Below are positions 8,461 to 17,434 of a stretch of DNA of 64,000 bases, in pieces. The notes under the pieces were generated by a model that saw nothing but the letters and a program-made list of their open reading frames with translations, ran no database searches and was not told the DNA's origin. Each line of letters opens with the position of its first letter. Position 1 is the first letter of the stretch. Source of the DNA: JAFLCM01 sp046154665 (GTDB taxonomy: Bacteria > Planctomycetota > Phycisphaerae > Phycisphaerales > UBA1924); contig JBJXFG010000101.1 in NCBI GenBank assembly GCA_046154665.1, forward strand, positions 33,085 to 97,084. Reading direction: 5' to 3'. The translations under genes were made by a program, and so were the position numbers.

Positions 8461-10026
8461 ATGCTCCACCGCAGGACCAACACCGACCTGCCGCGTGAAC
8501 TCCGCGACCACATGGACCGCATCAAGGCCAAGGCCGTCGAGCTTGGCCTCGATTTCTACGAGGTCGTCTTCGAGGTCCTCGACTTCGGGACCATGAACCA
8601 GATCGCGGCCTACGGCGGGTTCCCCGTCCGCTACCCGCACTGGAAGTGGGGCATGGAGTTCGAGTCCCTCAGCAAGCGCGATGCCTACGGCCTCGGTCGC
8701 ATCTACGAGATGGTCATCAACAACGACCCCTGCTATGCCTACCTGCAAGAGTCCAACAGCGTCACCGACCAGAAGCTGGTGATGGCCCATGTGTACGGGC
8801 ACGCCGACTTTTTCAAGCACAACGCGTGGTTCGGCAAGACCGACCGCAAGATGATGAACACGATGGCGAACCACGCCACGCGCGTGCAGCGGCACATCGA
8901 GCGGCACGGGCAGGAGGCGGTCGAACGGTTCCTTGATGTCTGCCTGAGCGTCGAGCACCTGATCGACCCGTACTCGGTCTTCACCGGGCGCGGGCCGGAA
9001 GCCGAGCAAGAGGAGCTTTCCGGCGGCGCGGTCAACGCGTCGCGCGGCTTTGTGCCGTCGAAGCTGCCCGCGAAAGAGTACATGGACCCCTTCGTGAACC
9101 CCCGCAAGGTGATGGAGGAGGAGAAGCGGAAGTTCGACGCCGACCGCAAGGCGGCCAAGGGCCGGCTGCCGCAGAAGCCGATGCGGGACGTGCTGTGGTT
9201 CCTGATGCACCACGCCCGGCTCGAGGACTGGCAGCAGGACGTGCTGTCGATCGTGCGTGACGAGAGCTACTACTTCGCGCCGCAGGCGATGACCAAGATC
9301 ATGAACGAGGGGTGGGCGACGTACTGGCACTCGAAGCTGATGACCGAGCACTTCTTGGAGGCGAGCGAGATCATCGACTACGCCGAGCAGCACTCGGGCG
9401 TGGTCCACATGCCCCCGGGCGGTTTCAATCCTTATAAGATCGGCGTCGAGATGTTTAAGGACATCGAGCGGCGCTGGAACACCGGCCAGCACGGCCAGGC
9501 GTGGGACCGCATCGAAGGGCTGGGCGCGAAAGACCGGCACGACGACAAGTCGATGAAGGGCCGCGAGAAGATCTTCGAGGTCCGCGGCATCTACAACGAC
9601 GTCAACTTTGTCGACGAGTTCCTCACCGAGGAGTTCGTCGAACGCCACCGCATGTACCGATACCGGCGCGACCCGCAGACCGGCCAGGTCAGGCCCGTCT
9701 CACGCGACTTCAAGCAGGTGAAGCAGGCGCTGCTGTACCGCATCACCAACATGGGGCAGCCGTTCATCTATGTGGTCGACGCGAACTACCTCAACCGCGG
9801 CGAGCTCTACCTCGCTCACCAGTGGAACGGGCTCGACGTCGACCTCTCAAAGGCGGGCGAAGTGCTGCGGAACCTGCGGATCATCTGGGGCCGACCGGCC
9901 CACGCCCAGCTCCGAATCGACGACACCCAGGTGCTGCTGAGCTGCGCCGAGCCAGACCCGGCGGCGCCGATCAAGAAAGAAAAGATCACGGACTCGACGC
10001 CCAAACCGGCCAATGTGATGGAGTAG
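8461..10026 (+). CDS. SpoVR family protein
   Basis: The predicted protein is 521 residues, typical of the SpoVR/YcgB family. It contains the conserved stretches DFYEVVFEVLDF, YGGFPVRYPHWKWGMEF, MAHVYGHADFF and MNEGWATYWH. The His/Asp/Glu-rich HVYGHADFF and NEGWA...H resemble metal ligands, but no enzymatic activity is established for the family. SpoVR genes usually sit beside the PrkA/YeaG kinase and YeaH; neither is here, so this is a stand-alone copy. The protein is probably cytoplasmic and stress or stationary-phase related by analogy. The ATG at 8461 has no obvious Shine-Dalgarno sequence. Confidence 0.92.
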   Translation: MLHRRTNTDLPRELRDHMDRIKAKAVELGLDFYEVVFEVLDFGTMNQIAAYGGFPVRYPHWKWGMEFESLSKRDAYGLGRIYEMVINNDPCYAYLQESNSVTDQKLVMAHVYGHADFFKHNAWFGKTDRKMMNTMANHATRVQRHIERHGQEAVERFLDVCLSVEHLIDPYSVFTGRGPEAEQEELSGGAVNASRGFVPSKLPAKEYMDPFVNPRKVMEEEKRKFDADRKAAKGRLPQKPMRDVLWFLMHHARLEDWQQDVLSIVRDESYYFAPQAMTKIMNEGWATYWHSKLMTEHFLEASEIIDYAEQHSGVVHMPPGGFNPYKIGVEMFKDIERRWNTGQHGQAWDRIEGLGAKDRHDDKSMKGREKIFEVRGIYNDVNFVDEFLTEEFVERHRMYRYRRDPQTGQVRPVSRDFKQVKQALLYRITNMGQPFIYVVDANYLNRGELYLAHQWNGLDVDLSKAGEVLRNLRIIWGRPAHAQLRIDDTQVLLSCAEPDPAAPIKKEKITDSTPKPANVME

Positions 10027-10029
10027 CTC

Positions 10030-10188
10030 GGTGGGGCAGGCTTCCAGCTGCTCTGTAGAAAGGCTTGGACAGCGAGCCCGGAGCGTCAGCGACGGATCTG
10101 TCTTTTCCAGCGATTCAAGACCCGCTCGCTCACGCTCGGGGCTCGTTTGAGAGGGGTGTCTACAGAGCATCTGGAAGCCTGCCCCACC
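10030..10188. repeat. Composite nested inverted repeat
   Basis: Outer arms 10030-10059 and 10159-10188 are 30-base inverted copies with one difference. They combine the GGTGGGGCAGGCTTCCAG unit with TGCTCTGTAGA. Nested inside are inverted arms of the other family (about 10073-10095 and 10121-10145). The whole 159-bp block fills the space between the convergent SpoVR and barrel genes. It may also act as a terminator, but no T-tract is present. Confidence 0.75.
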
Positions 10189-10192
10189 GCTC

Positions 10193-11194
10193 TCAGAACC
10201 GAATCACCACCGACGCGAACAGCCCCGCCGCGAACGCGTCGAACTGGAACTCGTCGTCGTCGCCCGTGTTCAGATCGGCCGAGTTGTGCCGGAAACCCAC
10301 CTGCACGGCGACCGTCTTGTTCCCCGCCGGGAACCAGCGGAAGTGCGGGATGATGTCCCAGGTGAACCCCGCGTCGCCGGGTCCCAGGGCCGCGCCCACG
10401 TCGGTCGCCACCGCGACTTCGAAATCCGTCGCAAGCATGAGGTTGAGCCTCGCGCCCACCAGCGGCGCGATCCAGGTGTCGCTCTCGGCGATCTTTTCGT
10501 CGGTGTCGGCGGGGCCGAGCTCGAAGTCAAGGTGGTAGACCTGAAACCCGCCGTAGAGATCGAACCACGCCGCGGTGCCGTCTTCGAGAGGCACGAAAGG
10601 ATCGAACGAATAGCCTGCGGTGAGTTTGAACGAGGCGTAGTCGAGGTCATACGCAACTTCGTCACCCGCCGCGATCGTGAAGTCGCCGGCGTCGAAATCC
10701 ACTTCGCTGGTGGCATCGTCGTCAAAGCTGGTGGCCCAACCGGTGAACTGGAACGTCCATCGCTTAGAGCGGAGCGAGAACCGGCCGGCCGGGGCGGCGT
10801 GGACCTCGTCCATGTCGACGTGCTCGAGTTCGATCTCGGAACCGTCCTTGAAACTGACGTCGCCGCTGAAGGCCGCGAACCACACCGTGGGTTCGAGTTC
10901 GACGGTCCAAGTGCGGTCGTCAACGTGGAAGTCGCGAGCGGGCGCGGCGGCGTCGGTGGCCTGCGCCAGAGCACCGGATGACACCCCCCCGCTGCCCACG
11001 ATCAACATCATCGCGGCGAGCGGCGTGCTCAGGCTCCCGAGCAACGAACCCCGAGCGTGAGCGAGTGGGACTGATGGACCCCTCGCACGCTCTGTTCTTG
11101 AAGACCCGTCGCTCACGCTCCGGGCTCGTGGCTCGGTGCTCTCATCGCGAGCGGGGTTGACGGCGCGCGGGGACGGAAAAGCGTTCGTGGTCAT
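10193..11194 (-). CDS. Outer-membrane beta-barrel-like protein with repeat-derived N terminus
   Basis: The predicted protein is 333 residues. A hydrophobic signal core (AAMMLIVGSGGVSSGALAQA) starts about 55 residues from the first Met. It is followed by alternating polar/aromatic beta-strand segments and ends in SVVIRF, a terminal Phe typical of outer-membrane barrels. Strand-like blocks include FHVDDRTWTVELEPTVWFAA, WTFQFTGWATSF and VAVQVGFRHNS. The unusual part is the N terminus: residues about 22-51 are encoded by an inverted-repeat element (11044-11131), giving peptides such as ARSVSDGS and LAHARGSL before the signal core. The start at 11194 is the most upstream ATG; no later Met precedes the signal core. 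Function is unknown. Confidence 0.6.
   Translation of the reverse strand: MTTNAFPSPRAVNPARDESTEPRARSVSDGSSRTERARGPSVPLAHARGSLLGSLSTPLAAMMLIVGSGGVSSGALAQATDAAAPARDFHVDDRTWTVELEPTVWFAAFSGDVSFKDGSEIELEHVDMDEVHAAPAGRFSLRSKRWTFQFTGWATSFDDDATSEVDFDAGDFTIAAGDEVAYDLDYASFKLTAGYSFDPFVPLEDGTAAWFDLYGGFQVYHLDFELGPADTDEKIAESDTWIAPLVGARLNLMLATDFEVAVATDVGAALGPGDAGFTWDIIPHFRWFPAGNKTVAVQVGFRHNSADLNTGDDDEFQFDAFAAGLFASVVIRF
11044..11131. repeat. Paired inverted repeat inside the barrel-protein gene
   Basis: Inverted arms at about 11044-11070 and 11103-11131 carry the GAGCGTGAGCGA/TCGCTCACGCTC core. They belong to the same family as 3269-3350 and the inner arms at 10073-10145. The block lies in frame, immediately upstream of the signal-peptide core of the leftward gene. 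Confidence 0.7.
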
Positions 11195-11352
11195 GGCTGG
11201 AAGTCCGCGGGACGAAATCGATGGCCGTCAAACCGAGTGGCCGAGGCTGAACACGAGCGCCTCTTCGGGCCGATGTTCATTGAATCCGCCGGGCAGACTA
11301 TCGTGAGGCGGCGAACTCCGCCCGAGCTTCGTACGCGGCGACTCAGGCCCCC

Positions 11353-11829
11353 ATGACCAAGCCACCTTCACCACACCGCGCCCCCGACGACGACGCGCCG
11401 CCCGCCCCCTCGGGCGTCGAGCTCGCGCCGGGCATCGTCGTCCCCGAGTCGGCCCTCGGCTTCGCCGCCGTCCGCAGCAGCGGCCCCGGCGGTCAGAACG
11501 TCAACAAGGTCTCCACCAAAGCCGAGCTGCGGGTGATCGTCGCCGATCTACCGATGGCCGAGTGGGCGCGGCGCCGACTGATCGACCTCGCGGGCCGCAA
11601 GGTCAGCAGCGACGGCGTGCTGATGATCGCCGCCGACGAGCACCGCAGCCAGGTGCGGAACAAGTCGGAATGCCTTGCGCGCCTTCGCGAACTGCTCGTC
11701 CAGGCGATGACACGACCCAAGCCGCGGGTGAAGACCAAGCCGACCAAGTCGAGCCAGCGGCGGCGCGTGGACGACAAGAAGGCGCGGGGGCGGATCAAGT
11801 CGGATCGTCGCGTCGGCGGAGACGACTAG
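11353..11829 (+). CDS. arfB: Alternative ribosome-rescue factor ArfB (YaeJ-type peptidyl-tRNA hydrolase)
   Basis: The predicted protein is 158 residues, the usual size for ArfB. It has the release-factor catalytic motif in SSGPGGQNVNKVSTKAEL near residues 38-55. It lacks the codon-recognition domains of RF1/RF2. The tail from about residue 115 is Lys/Arg-rich (KPRVKTKPTKSSQRRRVDDK), as expected for the ArfB C-terminal helix that enters the empty mRNA channel. ArfB hydrolyses peptidyl-tRNA on ribosomes stalled without a stop codon. The ATG at 11353 has no strong Shine-Dalgarno sequence. The gap upstream (11195-11352) shows nothing recognisable. Confidence 0.92.
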   Translation: MTKPPSPHRAPDDDAPPAPSGVELAPGIVVPESALGFAAVRSSGPGGQNVNKVSTKAELRVIVADLPMAEWARRRLIDLAGRKVSSDGVLMIAADEHRSQVRNKSECLARLRELLVQAMTRPKPRVKTKPTKSSQRRRVDDKKARGRIKSDRRVGGDD

Positions 11830-11906
11830 TCGGTCATGGTCGGTGGTGGAGGCTGGCGGCGGGCCGGCTGGTCTCGGGGCCGGGAATTGGGGCCGCCTGA
11901 CGAAAG

Positions 11907-11920
11907 TAAAACGCTTTACC
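11907..11920. promoter_or_regulatory. LacI-family-type operator 1 upstream of the amylase gene
   Basis: GTAAAACGCTTTAC is a near-perfect palindrome around a central CG, the form bound by LacI/MalR/CcpA-type regulators. With its partner at 11966 it lies upstream of the amylase gene. The rest of 11830-12146 holds no gene. Confidence 0.6.
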
Positions 11921-11965
11921 GACCGGTGATTATTGCCCACTTCCGGGATGAGCAAAGAAATGCTC

Positions 11966-11979
11966 GTAAAACGGTTTAC
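11966..11979. promoter_or_regulatory. LacI-family-type operator 2 upstream of the amylase gene
   Basis: GTAAAACGGTTTAC is a second copy of the palindrome, 59 bases centre to centre from the first and about 170 bases before the amylase start. Two matching operators suggest cooperative or looping repression by a sugar-responsive LacI-type regulator, which is not encoded in the window. Confidence 0.6.
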
Positions 11980-12146
11980 TTCGAACTCTTACTGTGGCAG
12001 GATTCATCCGAACCCGTATCGAATGGCGGCGGCGCGATCGCCGTGTCCTGTCCGTCGGGCCCACTCGCCGAATACCCGCGGCCGGTTCGCCCCCATGCTC
12101 CGCCTCTTGGTCCCCGTCCCCGCACACCTCCTCCGGAGAGAGAGTC

Positions 12147-14957
12147 ATGACGCAACGTTTCGCGCCCTCCGCCCTCGGCACCGCATCCGTCACGAGATGG
12201 TCCCGCGCCGCCGTTCTGAGCGTGCTCGCCGCGGCTGGTGCCGCAGGCTCGTTTGAGCGCGTCGCCTCGGCCCAGGTCAGCACCGTCATCCTGCAGTGGT
12301 TCGAGACCCCTTGGTCGAGCATCGAGTACCGCATGCCCGACTTTTTCATCGCCGGGTACACCGGCACCTGGCTGCCCCCGCCATCGCGCGCCGCCGACCC
12401 CACCAGCCCCGGTTATGACGTGTTCGAGCGGTTCGATCTCGGCTCGCCTTCGAATCGAACGGCCTACGGCACGTCCGAGCAGTTCCGGGCCATGGTCGGC
12501 GCGTTCAAGCGCGCCAGCGGACAGGTCTATGTCGATGCCGTGCTGAACCACAACTCCGGGCGCAACGGCAGCCTCTCGTTCTACAACGAGGGCGGCTACC
12601 CCGGCTTCTGGCTCGGGCCGGGCCCGGCACCGCTGAACAACGGCAGCAACTGGGGCGATTTCAACAACGGTGCCACCCAATCTGAGAACCCCGGCGGCGC
12701 CAACTACAACCTCTGGAACGGCGACCTCGTCGCCCTCGTTGACATCAACCAGGGCTCGAACAACCAGTACATCCGGCACCCCGCCAGCGTCACCCCGCCC
12801 CCCGGCGGCGTGAACATCCCGCCGGGCTCGGTCCGCAATCTGCCGAACCCCAACAACACCGCGCTGTATCCCGATACCGCGCTGGCGGCGCAGAACGTCG
12901 CCAACCCCGGGCAGAACCGCGGCGCATGCTGCGGGTTCCCGGCTTCGAGCGTTGCCGCACAGAACTTCTCGTTCGCGCCGTTCAACAGCGCGACCCCGAG
13001 CGCCGGCGACCCCGTGATGGAGAACGCCACGGGCCTGCTGATGCGTTGGACGCAGTGGATGCTCGACATCCACCAGGTCGACGGCTTCCGCTGGGACGCC
13101 AGCAAGCACATCCCGCCGTTTTTCTGGGATCAGTACATCGACAGCGTGCTGTTCCAGCGCCGCACCGCGCCGGACGGCAGCAAAGTCACGCCGTTCAACT
13201 TCGGCGAGAACGTGATGGCCAACGACCAGATCTGGAACTTCTACATCCGCAAGGGCAACCTGCGCACGGGCTACTCGTTCGGCAACCGCGACGCGCTCGA
13301 CCTCGCCGGCTCCGGTGCCTTGCGCGACATGGTCAATCAGCGCGGATTCTTCTCGTGGGGGAACGTGCTGAACGCCCACCTCGACAACGCCGACGACTTT
13401 GACAACAACGGGTCGCTCGGCGTCAACCACGTCTGGAGCCACGACAACGGGAGCAACGGCAACGGCTCGGCGTTCCCGGGTCTGCCCGCCGCCGACAAGG
13501 CCGCCTGGCCCGAGTTCGCCTACCTGCTTATGCGGACCGGCCTGCCCAAGATCTACCACCACGGTCGCGGCCTGACGCGCACCAGCGGCTTCTTCCCCCG
13601 CGAGGGCAGCCCCGAGGCCCTGGGCCTCGACCGCGACCTCGACGGCACCAACACCACCCTCACCCGCCTGGTGCAACTGCACAACCGCTACGCCCGCGGG
13701 GCTTGGGACGTGAAGGTGCTCGAAGCCGACGTCATTTGCTTCGAGCGCCACGCCGGCGGACTCACCAACGTCATCTGCGGTGCCAACGATTCGTACAGCA
13801 ACGGCTTCGACCAGCGCACCTTCGTCACGCGCTACCCCGCGGGCACGCGCCTGGTCGAACTCTCCGGCAACGCCACCGACCCGCAGGTCGATCCCAACAA
13901 CGACATCTTCGACACCGTCACCGTCGCCGCTGGCGGCAACGTGACCATCCGCGTGCCCCGCAACCGCTCGGCCACCGGCTTCGAGCACAACAAGGGCTAT
14001 GTGATCTACGGCCAGGTCACCCCCCCCGGCACCTATTCGATCTCGAGCGGCCTGACCAGCACCGTCGGACCGGACACGATCGCCGTCCCGCCCTCGCGCC
14101 GGCGAATCAACCCAGTCAACGTCGTCTCGGGCAACTCGTTCTCGGTGCAGCTGCAGACCCAGAACGATCCCACCGAGGGCGCGCTGGACGACAACGCGAT
14201 CTACCGCTTCAACCAGGGCTTCTACGGCTCCAACGTTGGCACCAACGGCACCTCGGCGGGCGAGCCCGTCGGCGAGTTCACCGGCTACGAGAACTTCGTC
14301 ACCAGCCGCAGCCCGCGCATCGGCGGCGGCACCGGGCTCTACCAGCAGGTCATCAACACCAGCAACCTGCCCGAGGGCATGAACTTCCTGTCGGTGATCT
14401 CCTTCCGCCAGCGCACCGGCGGAACCAGCCCGATCTACTCCGAGTGGCGCGACGCCATCTGGATCGACCGCGTCGACCCGGTGGTGAACGTCGACCCGTT
14501 CAGTGCCGACTGCGCCTTTGGCGACGCCACTGTGACGATCCGCAACCCGGACCTCACCGCCGCGAATGTTTACGTCTTCCTTGACCTGCCTGTCGGCTCG
14601 CCGCTGCCCGCGCTCACCCCCGCCAACCAGGCGTTCAACCTTGACCGCGGCGTGTTCTCGTACACGCTCACAAGCGTGCCCAACGGGAACCACACGGTCA
14701 CCCTCGTCGCCCAGGAACTCGTCGGGACGACCCTCGTGCGCCAGACCCGCTACGCCCCCATCAACTTTGTCTCGAACCGCCTTCTGGGCGACTACGACCT
14801 CGACGGCAGCGTCAACACCGGCGACCTCACGACCCTGCTCGGAGCGTTCGGTACCAGCGTGCCGCCGGGTTCGGCACCGGACCTGAACAACGACGGGCTG
14901 GTGAACACGCAGGATTTGACGACCTTCCTCGGCGCGTTCGGTCAGTCGTGCCTCTGA
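12147..14957 (+). CDS. Secreted alpha-amylase family (GH13) protein with dockerin-like tail
   Basis: The predicted protein is 936 residues. A signal peptide ends near ERVASAQ. GH13 conserved regions are present in order: DAVLNHNS (region I); GFRWDASKH with the nucleophile Asp near residue 316 (region II); GENV with the acid/base Glu near 353 (region III); VNHVWSHDN with the transition-state Asp near 431 (region IV). Beta-rich domains follow. The C terminus (about 881-936) has two EF-hand/dockerin-like repeats, DYDLDGSVNTGDL and DLNNDGLVNTQDL, and ends in GQSCL. It should cleave alpha-1,4-glucans outside the cytoplasm. The ATG at 12147 is chosen for the preceding GGAGAGAGAG and the signal peptide. 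Two LacI-type operators lie upstream and an intrinsic terminator follows at 15009. Confidence 0.9.
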   Translation: MTQRFAPSALGTASVTRWSRAAVLSVLAAAGAAGSFERVASAQVSTVILQWFETPWSSIEYRMPDFFIAGYTGTWLPPPSRAADPTSPGYDVFERFDLGSPSNRTAYGTSEQFRAMVGAFKRASGQVYVDAVLNHNSGRNGSLSFYNEGGYPGFWLGPGPAPLNNGSNWGDFNNGATQSENPGGANYNLWNGDLVALVDINQGSNNQYIRHPASVTPPPGGVNIPPGSVRNLPNPNNTALYPDTALAAQNVANPGQNRGACCGFPASSVAAQNFSFAPFNSATPSAGDPVMENATGLLMRWTQWMLDIHQVDGFRWDASKHIPPFFWDQYIDSVLFQRRTAPDGSKVTPFNFGENVMANDQIWNFYIRKGNLRTGYSFGNRDALDLAGSGALRDMVNQRGFFSWGNVLNAHLDNADDFDNNGSLGVNHVWSHDNGSNGNGSAFPGLPAADKAAWPEFAYLLMRTGLPKIYHHGRGLTRTSGFFPREGSPEALGLDRDLDGTNTTLTRLVQLHNRYARGAWDVKVLEADVICFERHAGGLTNVICGANDSYSNGFDQRTFVTRYPAGTRLVELSGNATDPQVDPNNDIFDTVTVAAGGNVTIRVPRNRSATGFEHNKGYVIYGQVTPPGTYSISSGLTSTVGPDTIAVPPSRRRINPVNVVSGNSFSVQLQTQNDPTEGALDDNAIYRFNQGFYGSNVGTNGTSAGEPVGEFTGYENFVTSRSPRIGGGTGLYQQVINTSNLPEGMNFLSVISFRQRTGGTSPIYSEWRDAIWIDRVDPVVNVDPFSADCAFGDATVTIRNPDLTAANVYVFLDLPVGSPLPALTPANQAFNLDRGVFSYTLTSVPNGNHTVTLVAQELVGTTLVRQTRYAPINFVSNRLLGDYDLDGSVNTGDLTTLLGAFGTSVPPGSAPDLNNDGLVNTQDLTTFLGAFGQSCL

Positions 14958-15008
14958 AGACACGCCCCCCCTGCGACGATCCCGCCGAGTGCCTCAACAG
15001 TCTCCCGA

Positions 15009-15040
15009 GCCCCGCGTCCAATCGCGGGGCTTTTTCTTTC
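15009..15040 (+). terminator. Intrinsic terminator after the amylase gene
   Basis: GCCCCGCG (15009-15016) pairs perfectly with CGCGGGGC (15023-15030) around a 6-base loop and is followed directly by TTTTTCTTTC. Confidence 0.85.
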
Positions 15041-15102
15041 GCTTCGATTCGATCCGCTCGCCACCCACGCTGGGCCCATCGCCGGCGCGCCAGCCCGCGT
15101 CG

Positions 15103-15966
15103 CTACGCCCGCTTCCCGACCACCACGATATCGTGGTCCGTCACCGTCACCCGCGCGCCGCGATCGCCTTCGACCACGAACACCACGCTCACCGCCGGCG
15201 CTCCGGCGGGATGGAAACTCAGCGGCGACTGTTGGAACAACCGCCGCGCGCTGCCCCCGGTCCGCTTGATGGTCAGGCCGCCCATCCCCTCGCCGATTTC
15301 GAAGCGCTGGGTCGCGCCGGGGCCAAATGTGTAGACGCCGATCACGGCCTGTTTCGTTGCGGCGTCGAGCGGGAGGTCGGTGTAGCGCGGGTCGGCGTCA
15401 CCCAGCGCGGCGAGGTAGTCGAGCACGGGCTTGGCGCGCTCGCCGCCGGCCTGCGCGTGGCGCAGCAGCGAGATGCCGTGCGGACCTCGGGTTCGCTGCA
15501 CGCCCGGCGCGGCGTCGACGGCGGCCTTCACCGCCGCCAGATTGCCCATCATGGCGAAGGTGAAAACATCAGGCCGAGCGCCCTTCGAGAGCAGGTACTC
15601 GGCGATCTCGATCCGCCCGGTGTGCGAGGCGGCACCCAGGGCGGTCTCCCAATCGCCGAAGCCCAGGTCAACGGCGGCGTTGGCGAGCGACGGGCGCGCT
15701 TCGACCAGCGCCTTGACCCCTTCGAGATCGCGGTGCGAGAGGCCGACGACCTTTTCGGCCATGGCCCTGGGTTGACTGGGGAACTCGGGATCGTCAACAC
15801 CGGTCGGCGCGAGTGGCGCTGGCGTGGGGGGCACGGGCGTGGACGGCACCGGCACGGACCCGGCTGGATCAGCCGCAAGCGCCGCCCCGGGGAACGCCGC
15901 CAGAGCGAGGCCCGCCGCGGGAAGCGCCAGCAGCGAGAAATCACGACGCGAGATCAAGGCTGGCAT
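15103..15966 (-). CDS. Secreted ankyrin-repeat protein with Tat-type signal
   Basis: The predicted protein is 287 residues. It starts MPALISRRDFSLLALPAAG, a twin-arginine (SRRDF) signal with an AAFPGAALAA cleavage region. A Pro/Thr/Val-rich linker follows, then about three ankyrin-like repeats (HRDLEGVKALVEARPSLAN; ETALGAASHTGRIEIAEYLL; MGNLAAVKAAVDAAPG). The C-terminal 110 residues form a separate beta-rich domain of unknown function, with GVYTFGPGATQRFEIGEG followed by a strand VSVVFVVEGDRGARVTVTD. The ATG at 15966 has AGGAG seven bases upstream, which decides the start against a longer open frame. It converges on the amylase gene. Confidence 0.75.
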   Translation of the reverse strand: MPALISRRDFSLLALPAAGLALAAFPGAALAADPAGSVPVPSTPVPPTPAPLAPTGVDDPEFPSQPRAMAEKVVGLSHRDLEGVKALVEARPSLANAAVDLGFGDWETALGAASHTGRIEIAEYLLSKGARPDVFTFAMMGNLAAVKAAVDAAPGVQRTRGPHGISLLRHAQAGGERAKPVLDYLAALGDADPRYTDLPLDAATKQAVIGVYTFGPGATQRFEIGEGMGGLTIKRTGGSARRLFQQSPLSFHPAGAPAVSVVFVVEGDRGARVTVTDHDIVVVGKRA

Positions 15967-16050
15967 GGGCGGGCTCCTGTTGCCCCCCAGCGGGGGTGAT
16001 ACCCGCATTACGCGGCAAGGTTCCACTTTGATCGCTCGGCACGCCGGGCG

Positions 16051-16509
16051 TCACAGCGTGCGCTCCATGATCCGGTGCGGGATGACCCCCCACTTCGTCG
16101 GCCCTTCGCCAGCGTCCGCGTAGCCGGCCCGCGCGTAGAAACCCGCCGCCGCCACGCGTGCCTCCATCCAGATGTGGGTCAGCCCTGCCCCCTTCGCGCC
16201 GTCTTCGAGATATCGCAGCATCGCCTGGGCGATGCCCTTCCCCCGCTGCTCGGCGTCCAAGCCGAAATACCTCAACTGCGCCCGCGGACCCTTCGGGTGA
16301 TCGGGCTGCAGGTCCATCCGCCCGCACGCCACCACCTTCCCATCCACCACGGCACAGGCGTGGATGATGTCCGGCCTCACCCTCGGCGTATCCGCCTCAG
16401 AATGCCCGCAGGTTTCCGGCAGATTGAACGGCTGGTACAGCGTGCGATAGCGGCACGACTGATACGCGTTCCAGAGTTCGTCCGAGGCGGTCGGGGAGAT
16501 GATTTCCAC
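16051..16509 (-). CDS. GNAT family N-acetyltransferase
   Basis: The predicted protein is 152 residues, normal for GNAT enzymes. The acetyl-CoA binding motif A is present as LDAEQRGKGIAQAMLRYLED, followed by AAGFYARAGYADAGEGPTKW typical of the family's C-terminal strands. The substrate cannot be inferred. A GTG at 16509 (VEIISPTASDELWNAY) is chosen; the longer frame would overlap the end of the neighbouring gene at 16556. Confidence 0.8.
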   Translation of the reverse strand: MEIISPTASDELWNAYQSCRYRTLYQPFNLPETCGHSEADTPRVRPDIIHACAVVDGKVVACGRMDLQPDHPKGPRAQLRYFGLDAEQRGKGIAQAMLRYLEDGAKGAGLTHIWMEARVAAAGFYARAGYADAGEGPTKWGVIPHRIMERTL

Positions 16510-16555
16510 GCGATGACGATAGCCGCGGCGCTCCACGGGACTTCCGCCAGCGTGC

Positions 16556-17272
16556 TCAGCGCCGGTGCTTGTTGCCCCAACTAATCCACTCGCCGCTGGC
16601 GGGCTTGCCGAAGATCGTGAGGCACTCGACGCCGTGGAGTTTCCACGCTTTCGCATCGGCACCGCCGCTCGCTCCCCGACTTGCGCCCCGACTCGCCCCG
16701 CGGCGCCAAGTCAGTTCCCACGTGCTGGTGACAAACGGCACGGCCTCTCGGGCAAAGGTGGCCCGGCTCATGAAGCGGGTCTGGGCGACCGTGTCGTCAT
16801 TCGACATCACAACGTCCTGGATTTCCAGGGAATGCTGCTTGAACACGCCGTCCAGCCCGGCGGCGACGCCGACGAGCCAGCTTCGATCGAGTTGGAACTC
16901 CGGGCGGCCGTCGGTGCGGAAGGTGACCTTCTCCGCGAGCACCGAGGCGACACCTGCCCGATTGGCCGCCACCACATCGGCCACGAACGACTTGGTGACG
17001 GCGGTGGCCCGCTCGCGGGGGGTCTCGATCCGTGAACCGATCAACACCAGCCCCGCACCGCCGACCACCGCCGCCGCGAAGCTGATGACCGCGGCCCGTC
17101 CCCGCCCGGCGCGGCGCAGCACTTCCGCCGCGACTATCCCTACCAGCAGCAGCGCCAGGGCCCCCAGGACCGGGCTTTCCAGGATGTAGGTGTCGATCAA
17201 CCCCTGCAACCCTTCAGCGGCGAGGGTTGCGGGAGGATCGAACAAGGAGAATCCGGCGATGGTGGTGGGCAC
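16556..17272 (-). CDS. Two-helix membrane protein with NTF2/SnoaL-like domain
   Basis: The predicted protein is 238 residues. Two membrane helices near the N terminus (VLGALALLLVGIVAAEVL and AAVISFAAAVVGGAGLVLIG) precede a domain of about 150 residues resembling the NTF2/SnoaL fold, with an opening helix (TKSFVADVVAANRAGVASVL) and alternating strands, interrupted by a repetitive GASRGASRGAS loop. Function is unknown. The GTG at 17272 is the preferred start; upstream sequence runs toward the divergent Maf gene. It lies about 46 bases upstream of the GNAT gene in the same direction. Confidence 0.6.
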   Translation of the reverse strand: MPTTIAGFSLFDPPATLAAEGLQGLIDTYILESPVLGALALLLVGIVAAEVLRRAGRGRAAVISFAAAVVGGAGLVLIGSRIETPRERATAVTKSFVADVVAANRAGVASVLAEKVTFRTDGRPEFQLDRSWLVGVAAGLDGVFKQHSLEIQDVVMSNDDTVAQTRFMSRATFAREAVPFVTSTWELTWRRGASRGASRGASGGADAKAWKLHGVECLTIFGKPASGEWISWGNKHRR

Positions 17273-17434
17273 GCTGGATTGTTCGCCCCAGAGGGGTCCG
17301 GGGTTGCAGGGGGCCAAAGCACAGCGCCGATAGACAAGTGAACGATGACCGTTCGCCGGCGCGGTTGGTGCGCCGTGGGCGAGCCTCCCGGCTCGTCTGG
17401 GCCGACAAGAGACCACGCGGAGGATCCGCCGACG

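Noticed and set aside
8368..9648. Leftward open frame of 426 codons opposite the SpoVR gene
   Set aside because: Shadow of a well-supported SpoVR gene, composition dominated by Val, Leu, His and Arg.
11976..14963. Leftward open frame of about 995 codons opposite the amylase gene
   Set aside because: Exact antisense shadow of a GH13 gene with all catalytic regions. The translation is Val/Ala/Gly/Arg-rich with no motif.
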